From the NCBI GenBank assembly GCA_964615935.1, contig CAZTTG010000014.1:1-64000 (forward strand): a DNA stretch of 64,000 bases, given 5' to 3'. The stretch is from CAZTTG01 sp964615935. Lineage in GTDB: Bacteria; Planctomycetota; UBA1135; GCA-002686595. The notes below the pieces were generated by a model. It had not been told where the DNA came from, did no database searches, and worked only from the letters and a program-made list of their open reading frames with translations. Shown in pieces: positions 45,393 to 53,557 of the stretch (its first letter is position 1; every line of letters starts with the position of its first letter). The position numbers were made by a program, and so were the translations under genes.

Positions 45393-47894
45393 TCAGGGAT
45401 ACACCTCGACCACCAGGTCCTCGAGCCGCGTGCTCGCGTTGCGGGAGTAGATCCCCACGTGCCCCGTCCGGGGCAGTCCCCGGGGAAGCTCGACCTCGAT
45501 CGGATCCCGCTCTCCCACGCGGATCGTGAGGCGGCCCTCGGGGAACACGTGGACCGCCAGGTCGGGGCTCTCGTCGGGACCCACGGGCTCGTCGAGGACG
45601 AGCTTGCGGAGCATCCGGTCCCGCACGCCGCCCCCGGCCCCCTGCTGCAGGGTGCGGACCTTGGCGTTGCCCTCGTGATCGAGGTCCACCGCGACCCAGT
45701 CGGAGTCGGGGTGCCCGCTGACCACCATTCCGAAGGAGGAGCCGATCCGCGGCTCGCTCCTGCGGATCAGGCGGGCGCGCACCTCGTACTCGCCCGAGAC
45801 GGGGACCGCGGTGCAGATGCGGGCCACGTGCCGCGCGCCCTCCAGCGAGAGGTCGTTCCCCTCCTGCTCGAAGACCTCCCCGGCCGAGGTGAGGATCGTC
45901 TTCCAGCTCCCCGCCGGGCCGCTGACCGGGGAGACCGAGCCCAGGAGCAGACCCAGGGAGCGCACCTGCGAGCGCATCTCCAGGGAGGCCGGGATCAGCC
46001 CCTCCTGGTCGTCCAGGGCCAGCCCCGCCAGGCGCGCGAAGGTGTACTGGCGCAGCGGGAAGGCGTGCTCCTGTTCGGCGTAGTCCGCCAGGAGGCGGGC
46101 TCCGCCGCGGGCCAGGCGGCCGGCCTGCGAGCGGGCGGTCCGCAGCGCCGCGTTCCGGCGGTCGTACCTCTGCAGGCGATCCTCGTAGTCCTCGTACTCC
46201 TCGGGGCCGAGCTCGAGCCGGCCCTCGTCGGCCAGGTCCAGGATGTCCTCCAGCAGGGGCGCCGCGGCCTTCTTCCGGTCCATGCGCTCCAGGATCGCGG
46301 CCTGGGTCATCAGGAGCTGGCCGTCCCGATCCTGCCGGTCGACCCGGGTGCGGACGAAGTCGATGCAGCCCAGGGCCCGCGCCAGGAACTCCTGCTCGCG
46401 CTCCTCGTCGGAGCTCCGGCCGCCGGCCGCCTCGTCGGCGGCCGCGAGGTAGCGGTCCACCGCCTCCAGGCGCAGCTCGCGGATCCGCGGGCCCTGGTTG
46501 GAGGGCCAGACGGTCTCGAGGATCCAGCTCCGCCAGGCCTCCTCGAACTCCTCGAAGCCCTCGAAGCCCTGGGGCGAGCGCCGGCCCAGGAAGATCTCCT
46601 CGAAGAGCTTCATGGAGTCGCCGCCGCGGGTGGTGATCCGCTCCATGTACTCCTGGTAGAGGGGGCGGTAGACGTACTCGAGGGACTCGGAGTCCTCGTA
46701 CTGCTGCAGGAAGTACACCAGTCCCCAGCCCCAGGCGTAGTACTCGGCCGGATACGAGCCGGCCTGCGACCAGCTCACCACGGCATCCAGTCCGGGTGAG
46801 CCGCCCCCCAGCATGGCGTGCAGGCTCATCAGCCGGCCGGTGGCCGCGTCGGGCCACAGCACGCGGTGGTCGGCCATGGCCGAGGCCCCCTCGAAGAAGG
46901 TGGCGGTGCCCTCGTTGATCCAGGCCGGCGCGAAGCCGCCCCTCGAGCGCATGGTGACGAACTGGTGGCTGGCCTCGTGGAAGAGGGTGCGCAGCATGTC
47001 GTCCAGGTCGCCGGCGGGGCCGGTGCGGGTGTCGTAGCACACGACCTTCCACTCCCCCGGCGACCACCAGCCCCCGGGCGTGGAATCCGAGGCGCCCCAG
47101 CCCTTCAGCATCTCCTCCTGATTCGGGTGGATGCGGATGGTGGCGCGCCGCGAGGAGACCGCGCCCTCGTCGCCCCCGAAGTAGACCTGCACGTAGTAGC
47201 CGAAGATGTCGTCCATGGTGTCGCCCACCAGGCGGACCACCTCCGGCTCGAGGTTGCACCTCAGGAAATAGTGCCGGCTCTCGTGCACGCACAGCGGCCA
47301 CTCGCCCGGCCGGCCGGTCTCGGAGCTGGCCGCGTCCAGGTCGACCTCCTCCCGGGCCGAGCGGATCTTCGCGATCAGCGCCCCGATGCGGCCCCGGTCC
47401 TCGGCCGGGGCGATGGGCTCCACCCGGGTGAGGTACTCGAGGGCGCGTTCGAAGTGCTCGGTCTCGTAGAGCTTCTCGGCCGCGTCGAACATCTTCTCGG
47501 CCGCGTTCTCCAGGAAGCGGCGGCGCCGACTGGCCAGGGGATCGGCCTCCCGGAGCAGGTTGCGCAGCTGCCGGGCGGGCTCCGAGCGCTCGGGATGGAA
47601 CTCCAGCGCCCGGTCGAGGTAGTGGGCCGCCTCGTCCAGGCGCTCCAGCTCCAGCAGCGCGCGGCCCAGGAGCTCGCAGGTCTGGGCGTCCGGCAGGCCG
47701 CGCCGCAGCCTGGCCTTGAAGCCGGTGACGGCCGCCTCCCACTCGCCGGCCCGGTAGCTCTCGAGGGCCTGGTCCGCGCCGAGCGCGCCGCGGGAGGCCA
47801 CGGGTGCGGCGCGGGGGCCGCGCTCGGGCGCGACCCCCGGATTCCAGCCGACCCCCGCCAGGCAGAGGACGGCGAGCATCGCCGCCGCCGTCAT
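45393..47894 (-). CDS. secreted TPR/zinc metallopeptidase (HEASH) with LamG-like C-terminus
   Basis: 833 residues. Signal peptide, then TPRs (~40-160: ALESYRAGEWEAAVTGFKARL, AAHYLDRALEFHPE), a DUF1570/peptidase-MA-like domain with zinc motif HEASH at His306 (TLFHEASHQFV) and downstream Glu in WINEGTATFFEG, helical repeats, and a beta-sandwich (~600-833: VSGEYEVRARLIRR, GHVGIYSRNASTRLEDLVVEVYP) like LamG/DUF1080. Probably a periplasmic or surface peptidase; substrate unknown. Starts four nt after the stop of the acidic protein gene, so coupled. Convergent with the selenoprotein gene (7 nt apart). Confidence 0.83.
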   Translation of the reverse strand: MTAAAMLAVLCLAGVGWNPGVAPERGPRAAPVASRGALGADQALESYRAGEWEAAVTGFKARLRRGLPDAQTCELLGRALLELERLDEAAHYLDRALEFHPERSEPARQLRNLLREADPLASRRRRFLENAAEKMFDAAEKLYETEHFERALEYLTRVEPIAPAEDRGRIGALIAKIRSAREEVDLDAASSETGRPGEWPLCVHESRHYFLRCNLEPEVVRLVGDTMDDIFGYYVQVYFGGDEGAVSSRRATIRIHPNQEEMLKGWGASDSTPGGWWSPGEWKVVCYDTRTGPAGDLDDMLRTLFHEASHQFVTMRSRGGFAPAWINEGTATFFEGASAMADHRVLWPDAATGRLMSLHAMLGGGSPGLDAVVSWSQAGSYPAEYYAWGWGLVYFLQQYEDSESLEYVYRPLYQEYMERITTRGGDSMKLFEEIFLGRRSPQGFEGFEEFEEAWRSWILETVWPSNQGPRIRELRLEAVDRYLAAADEAAGGRSSDEEREQEFLARALGCIDFVRTRVDRQDRDGQLLMTQAAILERMDRKKAAAPLLEDILDLADEGRLELGPEEYEDYEDRLQRYDRRNAALRTARSQAGRLARGGARLLADYAEQEHAFPLRQYTFARLAGLALDDQEGLIPASLEMRSQVRSLGLLLGSVSPVSGPAGSWKTILTSAGEVFEQEGNDLSLEGARHVARICTAVPVSGEYEVRARLIRRSEPRIGSSFGMVVSGHPDSDWVAVDLDHEGNAKVRTLQQGAGGGVRDRMLRKLVLDEPVGPDESPDLAVHVFPEGRLTIRVGERDPIEVELPRGLPRTGHVGIYSRNASTRLEDLVVEVYP

Positions 47895-47898
47895 CGGC

Positions 47899-48990
47899 TC
47901 ATTCGACCTCGGCGGTGACGTTCACGGTGTAGTCGCCGCTCATCTCGAAGCTCTGCTCGATCTCCATGGCCATCTCCCCGACGTCGATGTTCATCCCCAT
48001 GTCCATGACGATCCCCGAGGTGCCCCTCATCTCGAAGGAGTGGAGCACGCCCGCCGCGTGGCTCCAGTGCAGGATCCCCTTGGCCTCGAGGGCGAACTCC
48101 ATGTCCACGAAGTCGACCCCGATGTCCATCGGCGGCGTGCCCTCGGGGGGCTCGAAGCCCTCCATCTGCTCGCGGACGTCGTCGGTGAGGTCCTGGCTGC
48201 TCTCGACCTCGATCTCGATCTCGATCACCGCCACCCGGGCGCCGTCGACCTCCTGGAAGCCCGTGAACTCGGCGGTCGCGGTACCGGTCAGGTCACCCAC
48301 CAGCTCGTTGACGTTGCCCATGTTCGACATGCCGCCCATGCCGCTCATGCCGCCCATCTCGGGGAGGTCTTCCTCGTTGGGCAGGATCTTGAGGTCGCCG
48401 CCCGGGGCCAGGATGTGCGCCAGCTCGCCCAGGTCGATCTCCCAGCTGTCTCCCTCGGAGACCTCACCGTCGGGCAGCAGGGCGCGCAGGTCCATGTCCT
48501 CGCTGAGGCCCTCGAGCAGCTCCTCGTCGGCCCCCTCTTCCTCGAAGGAGGGGACCAGCTCGCCTTCCTCCTCGTCCCAGGCGAACAGCACGGTCTGGCC
48601 TTCGAGCTCGCTCTGGCCGCCGATGGCGCTGTCCATGTCGCCACCCATCATGCCCATCTCCATCGCGAACTCGACGTTGGAGCTGAGGGTGTCGTAGGTG
48701 CGCGTCAGCTTGTCGGGCCGGCCCGATCCCATGGCCCCGTACTGGTCGGTGACGATCACCTTCTGGGTGGTGTCGATCGTCATGCTGAACTCGCTCATGT
48801 CGATGGGGGGGGACTCCCCGTTCATGAGCATGTTCATCTCCTCGAGCTCCAGCTGGACCACGGTGGTGAAGGTCTTCACGACCGTCTGCCCCGCGTCGGG
48901 GTGGAAGCTGACCTTCTCGGCGGGCAGGGCCCAGGCCAAAAGGATCAGGGCGAGGGGGGCTCCGAGGAGGAGGGCTTTCCTGTGTCTCAT
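47899..48990 (-). CDS. exported acidic Met-rich protein of unknown function
   Basis: 363 residues. Signal peptide (ALLLGAPLALILLAWALPA), mature part highly acidic and rich in Met and Gly (EMNMLMNGESPP, MEMGMMGGDMDSA, MGGMSGMGGMSNMG). LSEDMDLRALLPDGEVSEGDSWEIDL and TATAEFTGFQEVDGARVAVIEIEIEV suggest a two-domain beta-rich fold. I recall similar proteins only from the same planctomycete lineage, none characterised. Translationally coupled to the metallopeptidase downstream. Confidence 0.75.
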   Translation of the reverse strand: MRHRKALLLGAPLALILLAWALPAEKVSFHPDAGQTVVKTFTTVVQLELEEMNMLMNGESPPIDMSEFSMTIDTTQKVIVTDQYGAMGSGRPDKLTRTYDTLSSNVEFAMEMGMMGGDMDSAIGGQSELEGQTVLFAWDEEEGELVPSFEEEGADEELLEGLSEDMDLRALLPDGEVSEGDSWEIDLGELAHILAPGGDLKILPNEEDLPEMGGMSGMGGMSNMGNVNELVGDLTGTATAEFTGFQEVDGARVAVIEIEIEVESSQDLTDDVREQMEGFEPPEGTPPMDIGVDFVDMEFALEAKGILHWSHAAGVLHSFEMRGTSGIVMDMGMNIDVGEMAMEIEQSFEMSGDYTVNVTAEVE

Positions 48991-49464
48991 GTCGGCTCCA
49001 GCAGGGCGATCCTCGCCGGGATCGCCGGGTACTCAGTGGACCTCGGAGGCCCGGGGCAGGGGGCCGGAGGGGCGCTGGCGGGGCGCCCTCGACTCCGAAT
49101 TGGGCATTTACCTCCCGGGGCGGCGGCCCATTCACGGCATCGGCCGGAAGTTGCGAAGGGCCCTGCGCCGGTCCCGGGCGGGGGTCCAGGGTGTACCCGG
49201 GCGCCCGGAGGATGGCAAGCGGCCAGCGCGGCCGGTCCCGTCTCCGGAACGCAATCCGAACGGGCGAGGGGGGGGCGTGTGACCGGGGCGGTGGGGGACG
49301 ACTAGCGGGAGAGGCGGGCCGGCGGCGGGCGGTTCCGTTCAGCCCACAGGGAGCTCCGCCGCCGGTTCCGCCCTTCACGGGGCCGCGGACCCCCCGCCCA
49401 ACGACGGGGGCGGCGCCCGCCGGGGCGCCGCCCTCCTCATCGAATCACGGGGGTGCCGCTGCGA
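48991..49464. other. intergenic region with terminator hairpin
   Basis: 474 nt between two minus-strand genes. It has the hairpin at 49408-49433 and a weak AT-rich patch near 49097-49110 that could hold a promoter for 48990. Open frames here are shadows with skewed composition; no gene is called. Confidence 0.5.
49408..49433 (-). terminator. strong GC hairpin after the M36-like protease gene
   Basis: Perfect 11-bp inverted repeat (GGGCGGCGCCC, loop GCCG, GGGCGCCGCCC), about 32 nt beyond the stop on the minus strand. No T-run follows. Confidence 0.5.
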
Positions 49465-52440
49465 TCAGTCGCAGAAGCGGACCCACAGGCCGTCGCTCAG
49501 CAGGACCCCGAAGGAGCCCGCCGAGTCGCGACCCCAGACCTGGTAGTTGCGCTCGGTGCCGACCATGCCCGAGGTGACCGCGATCGGCCAGGAGGCGAAG
49601 GAGAAGGGATCCACCACCTGCAGCGTTCCCCGGTGGACCGGCGGCTGGATGCACAGGAGGCCGCCGTAGAAGGGGATGCTGGCCTGGGTGTCGCCCCAGA
49701 AGTAGATGGCGATCTTGCCTGCGATCCCGCCGTGGAGCTCGAGCTCGAAGTCGCCCGCGCTGACGCTGGGCGTGCCGATCGAGCCGATGGCGGGCATCAC
49801 GCCCTGGGAGTTGAGCTTGCCGGCGCAGTAGTTGGTCGTGGCGCAGCTACCGCCCACGGGCTCGATGCTCAGGATCTTGACGTCGTCGATGTTCCAGCCG
49901 CCGAAGACCACGCCCCCGTCGGAGAGGAGGCGGAACTCGAGCTGGACGCTGGGGTTGCCGTCGAACTGGGAGACGTCGATCTCCATCTCCTGCCAGGAGG
50001 AGTCGATCAGATCGCCGCTGGTGGGGTTGGTCCACACCACCTGGCCGTTCATGACCACCCGCGCCTGGTCGTAGACGGCGGACTCGACGGTCAGCCAGCG
50101 GGCGAAGGTCAGGGTCGAGCCCTGAGCCGTGCTCAGGTCGATGTTGGGAGAACGCAGCCAGTTGCTGACGTTGTTCTGGTAGGCCCCGTTCCAGCCCGAC
50201 GGGCCGAGGTCGTTGCCCCAGATGTTGGTGCCCTCGAAGGCGTTGGCGGGGTCGCCGGACTGGCCGTAGGAGCCCGAGGTCCCGACCTCGGAGCTGCGCT
50301 GCCAGTCGTCCTGGGTCGCGTTCATGCCGTGGGTCCAGCCCGAGGCGGCCTCGAAGCCGTCCTGGTAGTAGACCGTCACGACGCCCACGATGTACGAGAT
50401 GGTCGTCGTGGGGGCGCCCATCGGGAAGGTGTTGAACTGTCCCTGGTTGTCCTCCGCCCGCAGGTAGTACTCGACCTTGGTGGGCGACTGGAAGGCGGGG
50501 ACGTTGGCGGTGTAGGTGGTGCCGCTCACCAGAGTCATGGGGGTGCTGGAGAAGGCCCCGCCGCCGGCCCGGTAGTAGAGCTCGGGGTTGGCCACCGGCG
50601 GGTTGAAGGTGGCGGCGATGTCGGCGTTGACCGGCCGCGGGTTGGTCTCGTCCTGGGTGTCGCCCAGGATGGTGACGTTGTTGAAGCTCACGAACTGCAG
50701 GGCGATCCCGGGGAAGCCCTGGTCGGTGAAGCCGCCGTCGATGTCGGCGAAGTTGGGCGTGCCGTTGTAGATGTTGCCGTCGTCGTCATCGAGGGTCAGC
50801 CAGTGCTCCTCCACGATGGTCTTGATCTGGCCGTCGTTGTAGACGTTCATCCAGGCGCTGAAGATCCCGTCCGCGGTGGCCGAGCCGGCGCTCGCGCCCA
50901 GGGTGGTCTTGAGCCGCGCGCGCACCTTCCACAGGGCGCCCATCAGGACCTCGCCGTCGGCGTGCACCCCGCCGTAGCAGCCGGGGTTGGAGTCGCCGCA
51001 GAACTGGCGGGTGTTCAGGCCGGTCCGGACCATGGTGCCCGGGCCCATGAAGCCCTCGCCCACGATCGGCTGGTCGGTGATGTACATCGCGAAGGTGTCC
51101 GCGTTGCCCTCGCCGAAGCCGTCCGAGCCGTTGCCGCTGCCGTAGCGGTCGTTGGCCCAGTGGCCCATCTCGTGCACCACCACCGTCGAGTAGGCGGTGT
51201 TCACGCAGCCGCCGCCGGCCTGGTAGAAGTTGACCGAGGAGCCGTTGTAGTAGGCGTTGCAGGTCGAGCTGATGTTGCAGTTGGACGTGGCCGTGAAGTC
51301 CATCGTGGCGTCGCTGGGATCGAGGAACCGGATCCAGTTGCGTAGGCCCGAGACCCACTTGGCGCTGTTGGCCTGGGCGGTGACCAGGGCCTGGCTGCTG
51401 GGGTTCATCAGCAGCACGTTGCCGGAGGCCTGGGTCAGGGTGGCGGGGAGCGAGTAGTCCGTCCCCGCCTGGTTGTTGGCGTTGTGCCAGGGGCCCTCGT
51501 ACTTGACGGTCACCGTGACCGGCGCGGTGGCGCCGACGATGGTGAAGTCGCCGTTGGCGTCGGTGACGGCGTTGCCCTGACTGCTGGTGACCCGCACGTC
51601 GAACATGGGCTCGCTCACCTCGGGGTTGGTCGCCGTATCGGGCGCAGTGCCCGGCGTGAGCATCGAGCTGACCGTGCCGGAGACGTCGAAGTGGTGGATG
51701 CTGGTCCGCCGGTCCAGGACGCGGCCGGTGCCGGCGTCGAGGTAGTAGGTCCAGCCCACCGGGTCGTAGCCCGGATCGAGGTTCTGGGCGTCACAGCGCC
51801 AGACCAGGTGGGGCTGGCGGAGCTTGCCCTCGGCGATCTGGGCGATGACCAGCTGGGGATCCTGCACCGTGGTGGCGGGGATCCCGGCATCCCGCTGGAA
51901 GCTCTCGAGCGCCAGGAAGAGGGCGTCGCCCTGGGGGATCGAGACCCCCGTGTCGAAGCCCGCCAGGCCCGGCTGTCCGGTGGAGTCCACCGCCAGCAGG
52001 TTGCCCTGGAGGTCGAAGAGGACGTTGAACCAGCCGTGCTCGACCGGGATTCCGTCGACCTCCTGCCGGAACTTCACCGCCATCTTGTCGGTGGTTCCGA
52101 CCTGACCCAGGGGAACGAACAGGACCCTGTCCTCGACCAGGGTCGAGAGGTCGATCCCGTGCATCGCGTGGGTCTCGCGCGCGAAGTGGCGCGCGGCGCT
52201 GAACCAGTCGGCCTCGGTGACGGGCTGCGCCAGGGCCTGGGCGCCGCTGCCGTGCAGGAGCTGCGCCTGCCCGATCTCCTTGTCGTAGCGCAGGGTCCAG
52301 GTCTCGCCGCGCTCAGCGCGCCAGGTCTCGAAGGCGCCCTGCACCTCGAGGTACCCGGACGCCTCGCCCGCGGGCTCCTGCGCCTGAGCCGCGGTCAGGA
52401 GGACCAGCGCGGCCAGTGCTGTGGGGGATATGTGTCTCAT
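49465..52440 (-). CDS. secreted fungalysin-like (M36) metalloprotease with lineage C-terminal domain
   Basis: 991 residues. Signal peptide (PTALAALVLLTAAQAQ); FTP/PepSY-type propeptide (~60-210: VKFRQEVDGIPVEHGWFNVLFD); a carboxypeptidase-regulatory-like insert; catalytic domain with zinc motif VVHEMGHW (His423) and distal Glu in GFGEGNADTFA; then Ig-like and MAM/CUB-like beta domains (GGWNIDDVKIL); finally ~130 residues starting NYCAGKLNSQGVMPAIG, related to the end of the FG-GAP protein at 29485. Preferred start ATG 52440 has AAGGA upstream; the frame continues upstream as noncoding. Extracellular protease, probably self-activating. Confidence 0.88.
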   Translation of the reverse strand: MRHISPTALAALVLLTAAQAQEPAGEASGYLEVQGAFETWRAERGETWTLRYDKEIGQAQLLHGSGAQALAQPVTEADWFSAARHFARETHAMHGIDLSTLVEDRVLFVPLGQVGTTDKMAVKFRQEVDGIPVEHGWFNVLFDLQGNLLAVDSTGQPGLAGFDTGVSIPQGDALFLALESFQRDAGIPATTVQDPQLVIAQIAEGKLRQPHLVWRCDAQNLDPGYDPVGWTYYLDAGTGRVLDRRTSIHHFDVSGTVSSMLTPGTAPDTATNPEVSEPMFDVRVTSSQGNAVTDANGDFTIVGATAPVTVTVKYEGPWHNANNQAGTDYSLPATLTQASGNVLLMNPSSQALVTAQANSAKWVSGLRNWIRFLDPSDATMDFTATSNCNISSTCNAYYNGSSVNFYQAGGGCVNTAYSTVVVHEMGHWANDRYGSGNGSDGFGEGNADTFAMYITDQPIVGEGFMGPGTMVRTGLNTRQFCGDSNPGCYGGVHADGEVLMGALWKVRARLKTTLGASAGSATADGIFSAWMNVYNDGQIKTIVEEHWLTLDDDDGNIYNGTPNFADIDGGFTDQGFPGIALQFVSFNNVTILGDTQDETNPRPVNADIAATFNPPVANPELYYRAGGGAFSSTPMTLVSGTTYTANVPAFQSPTKVEYYLRAEDNQGQFNTFPMGAPTTTISYIVGVVTVYYQDGFEAASGWTHGMNATQDDWQRSSEVGTSGSYGQSGDPANAFEGTNIWGNDLGPSGWNGAYQNNVSNWLRSPNIDLSTAQGSTLTFARWLTVESAVYDQARVVMNGQVVWTNPTSGDLIDSSWQEMEIDVSQFDGNPSVQLEFRLLSDGGVVFGGWNIDDVKILSIEPVGGSCATTNYCAGKLNSQGVMPAIGSIGTPSVSAGDFELELHGGIAGKIAIYFWGDTQASIPFYGGLLCIQPPVHRGTLQVVDPFSFASWPIAVTSGMVGTERNYQVWGRDSAGSFGVLLSDGLWVRFCD

Positions 52441-52812
52441 GGGATCCTTGCGTTCGGCCGCTGGGGGCGGCCCTGTGGTGGTGATCGAGGTCCTCGACCG
52501 GATGACTCTTCTCGGTGTCCCGGAGGCGACGGCGACGGGGCGGAGGCCGGTGCGGAGCCGGCCGCCGCTCGCAGATGCCCCGCATTGGGACGCATGAGGT
52601 ATCCGAGGTGGTTCCCAAATCATACCGCACCCCGCTGTACGGCCTGGGTAAGGCCTGCCAGCGCCCCGTCCGGGGCCCCCCGAAGCCCCGCGCCGGGCTC
52701 GCTCCTCCCGGTCGGCCGCCGCCCCGGATTGCGCTCGATCGGCCGGCGGGTGATGATGCCGCCCCGGGCGGGCCCCTCCCTCGGCCCGCCGTCTCAATAC
52801 GGAGCGAGCGCG
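52441..52812. other. divergent intergenic region
   Basis: 372 nt between the protease gene (minus) and the SelW-like gene (plus), with a TATGAT on the minus strand and no clear promoter for the plus strand. Open frames crossing it are Arg/Pro-rich shadows. Confidence 0.5.
52619..52624 (-). promoter_or_regulatory. possible -10 box of the protease gene
   Basis: TATGAT on the minus strand in an AT-rich patch, giving a leader of about 175 nt before ATG 52440. Confidence 0.3.
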
Positions 52813-53031
52813 ATGAGGATCACGATCGAGTACTGCACCCAGTGAGACTACGAGCCCAAGGCGGCCGGTCTGGCCGCCGAGCTCCAGGCGCGCTACCCCG
52901 AGGCGGAGGTCACCTTGATCCCGGGCTCCGGCGGCATCTTCGACGTCGTCGTCGACGGCCGACTGGTCTTCTCGAAGGGGAAGACGGGTCGTTTCCCGGA
53001 AGAGCGCGAGGTGCTGGGGCTCATCGGCTGA
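52813..53031 (+). CDS. SelW/Rdx-family selenoprotein with CxxU motif
   Basis: 72 residues when TGA 52843-52845 is read as selenocysteine. Before it: MRITIEYCTQ; after it: DYEPKAAGLAAELQARYP, LIPGSGGIFDVVVDG and LVFSKGKTGRFPEE, which is the SelT/SelW/SelH thioredoxin-like fold from end to end. The active site therefore reads Cys-Thr-Gln-Sec, where Cys homologues have CxxC. A perfect hairpin with loop GGTCT begins 14 nt after the TGA. GGAG precedes ATG 52813 by about nine nt. Small cytosolic selenol oxidoreductase of uncertain partner. Both halves are too short for standard gene calling. Confidence 0.9.
52860..52878 (+). promoter_or_regulatory. candidate bacterial SECIS of the SelW-like gene
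   Basis: GGCGGCC and GGCCGCC form a perfect 7-bp stem with apical loop GGTCT, 14 nt after the TGA. The apical GGU and the distance match known bacterial SECIS elements. Confidence 0.65.
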
Positions 53032-53087
53032 GCCTCCGCGGGGAGCCGAGACCGGCTCGCTGGGCCTGCTCGCTGGGAACAGGCGGA

Positions 53088-53108
53088 CCCCGAGTCGCGG
53101 ACTCGGGG
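53088..53108 (+). terminator. hairpin after the SelW-like gene
   Basis: CCCCGAGTC, loop GCG, GACTCGGGG: perfect 9-bp stem 57 nt after the stop. A second perfect palindrome follows at 53138-53157 (GGGACGGGAATTCCCGTCCC). No T-run follows either. Confidence 0.45.
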
Positions 53109-53165
53109 CTTCGCTCGCGCTGGGGGGGCGGCAGGGGGGGACGGGAATTCCCGTCCCGGCGAATC

Positions 53166-53276
53166 TCAGGGCCAGGCGGCCAGGGTAACCAGCAGCAGGG
53201 CCAGGATTCCGACGACTACCGAGATGATCGCGTGAGACTGATTGCCGGTGGACGTAGACGGAGAGTGCGTCTGCAT
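53166..53276 (-). CDS. possible 36-residue single-TM small protein
   Basis: ATG 53276 opens a frame whose first 15 residues are polar (MQTHSPSTSTGNQSH) and the rest a strong TM helix (AIISVVVGILALLLVTLAAWP). The pattern is typical of small membrane proteins and stands out from the usual shadow frames here. There is no good ribosome-binding site, and no homologue I recognise, so it may be chance. Confidence 0.3.
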   Translation of the reverse strand: MQTHSPSTSTGNQSHAIISVVVGILALLLVTLAAWP

Positions 53277-53346
53277 GGGCAGGTGGGGGACACGGTGAGC
53301 AGCAGGTTTGCCCGACGAGTCAACAAATACCACGAAATGCGAGCTT

Positions 53347-53391
53347 GTGGGAATGGAACTCGGGACCTTGAGTGGGAATGGAACTCGGGAC
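53347..53391. repeat. tandem 20-bp repeat
   Basis: GTGGGAATGGAACTCGGGAC occurs at 53347-53366 and again at 53372-53391, period 25. The unit is AT-richer than its surroundings. Confidence 0.85.
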
Positions 53392-53557
53392 AAGGATGAA
53401 CGAGCCGATTCGCATCCCCTGCCCCCGGGCGGGGATTCGATCCTCCCGAAGTCCCACCTTCGGCATCCAGGGGGGCCGGAATGTTGCCGATCTGCAACCT
53501 GAATCGAATTCGGGGAGCCCCGCTCCGGCGGATTCCCCACGACTCCGGCCCTCCCTC

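Larger units (their letters stand above)
53032..53557. other. intergenic region with hairpins and tandem repeats
   Basis: 526 nt without a secure gene. It holds two perfect palindromes (53088-53108, 53138-53157), a tandem 20-bp repeat (53347-53391) and one doubtful small ORF (53166-53276). Confidence 0.5.
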
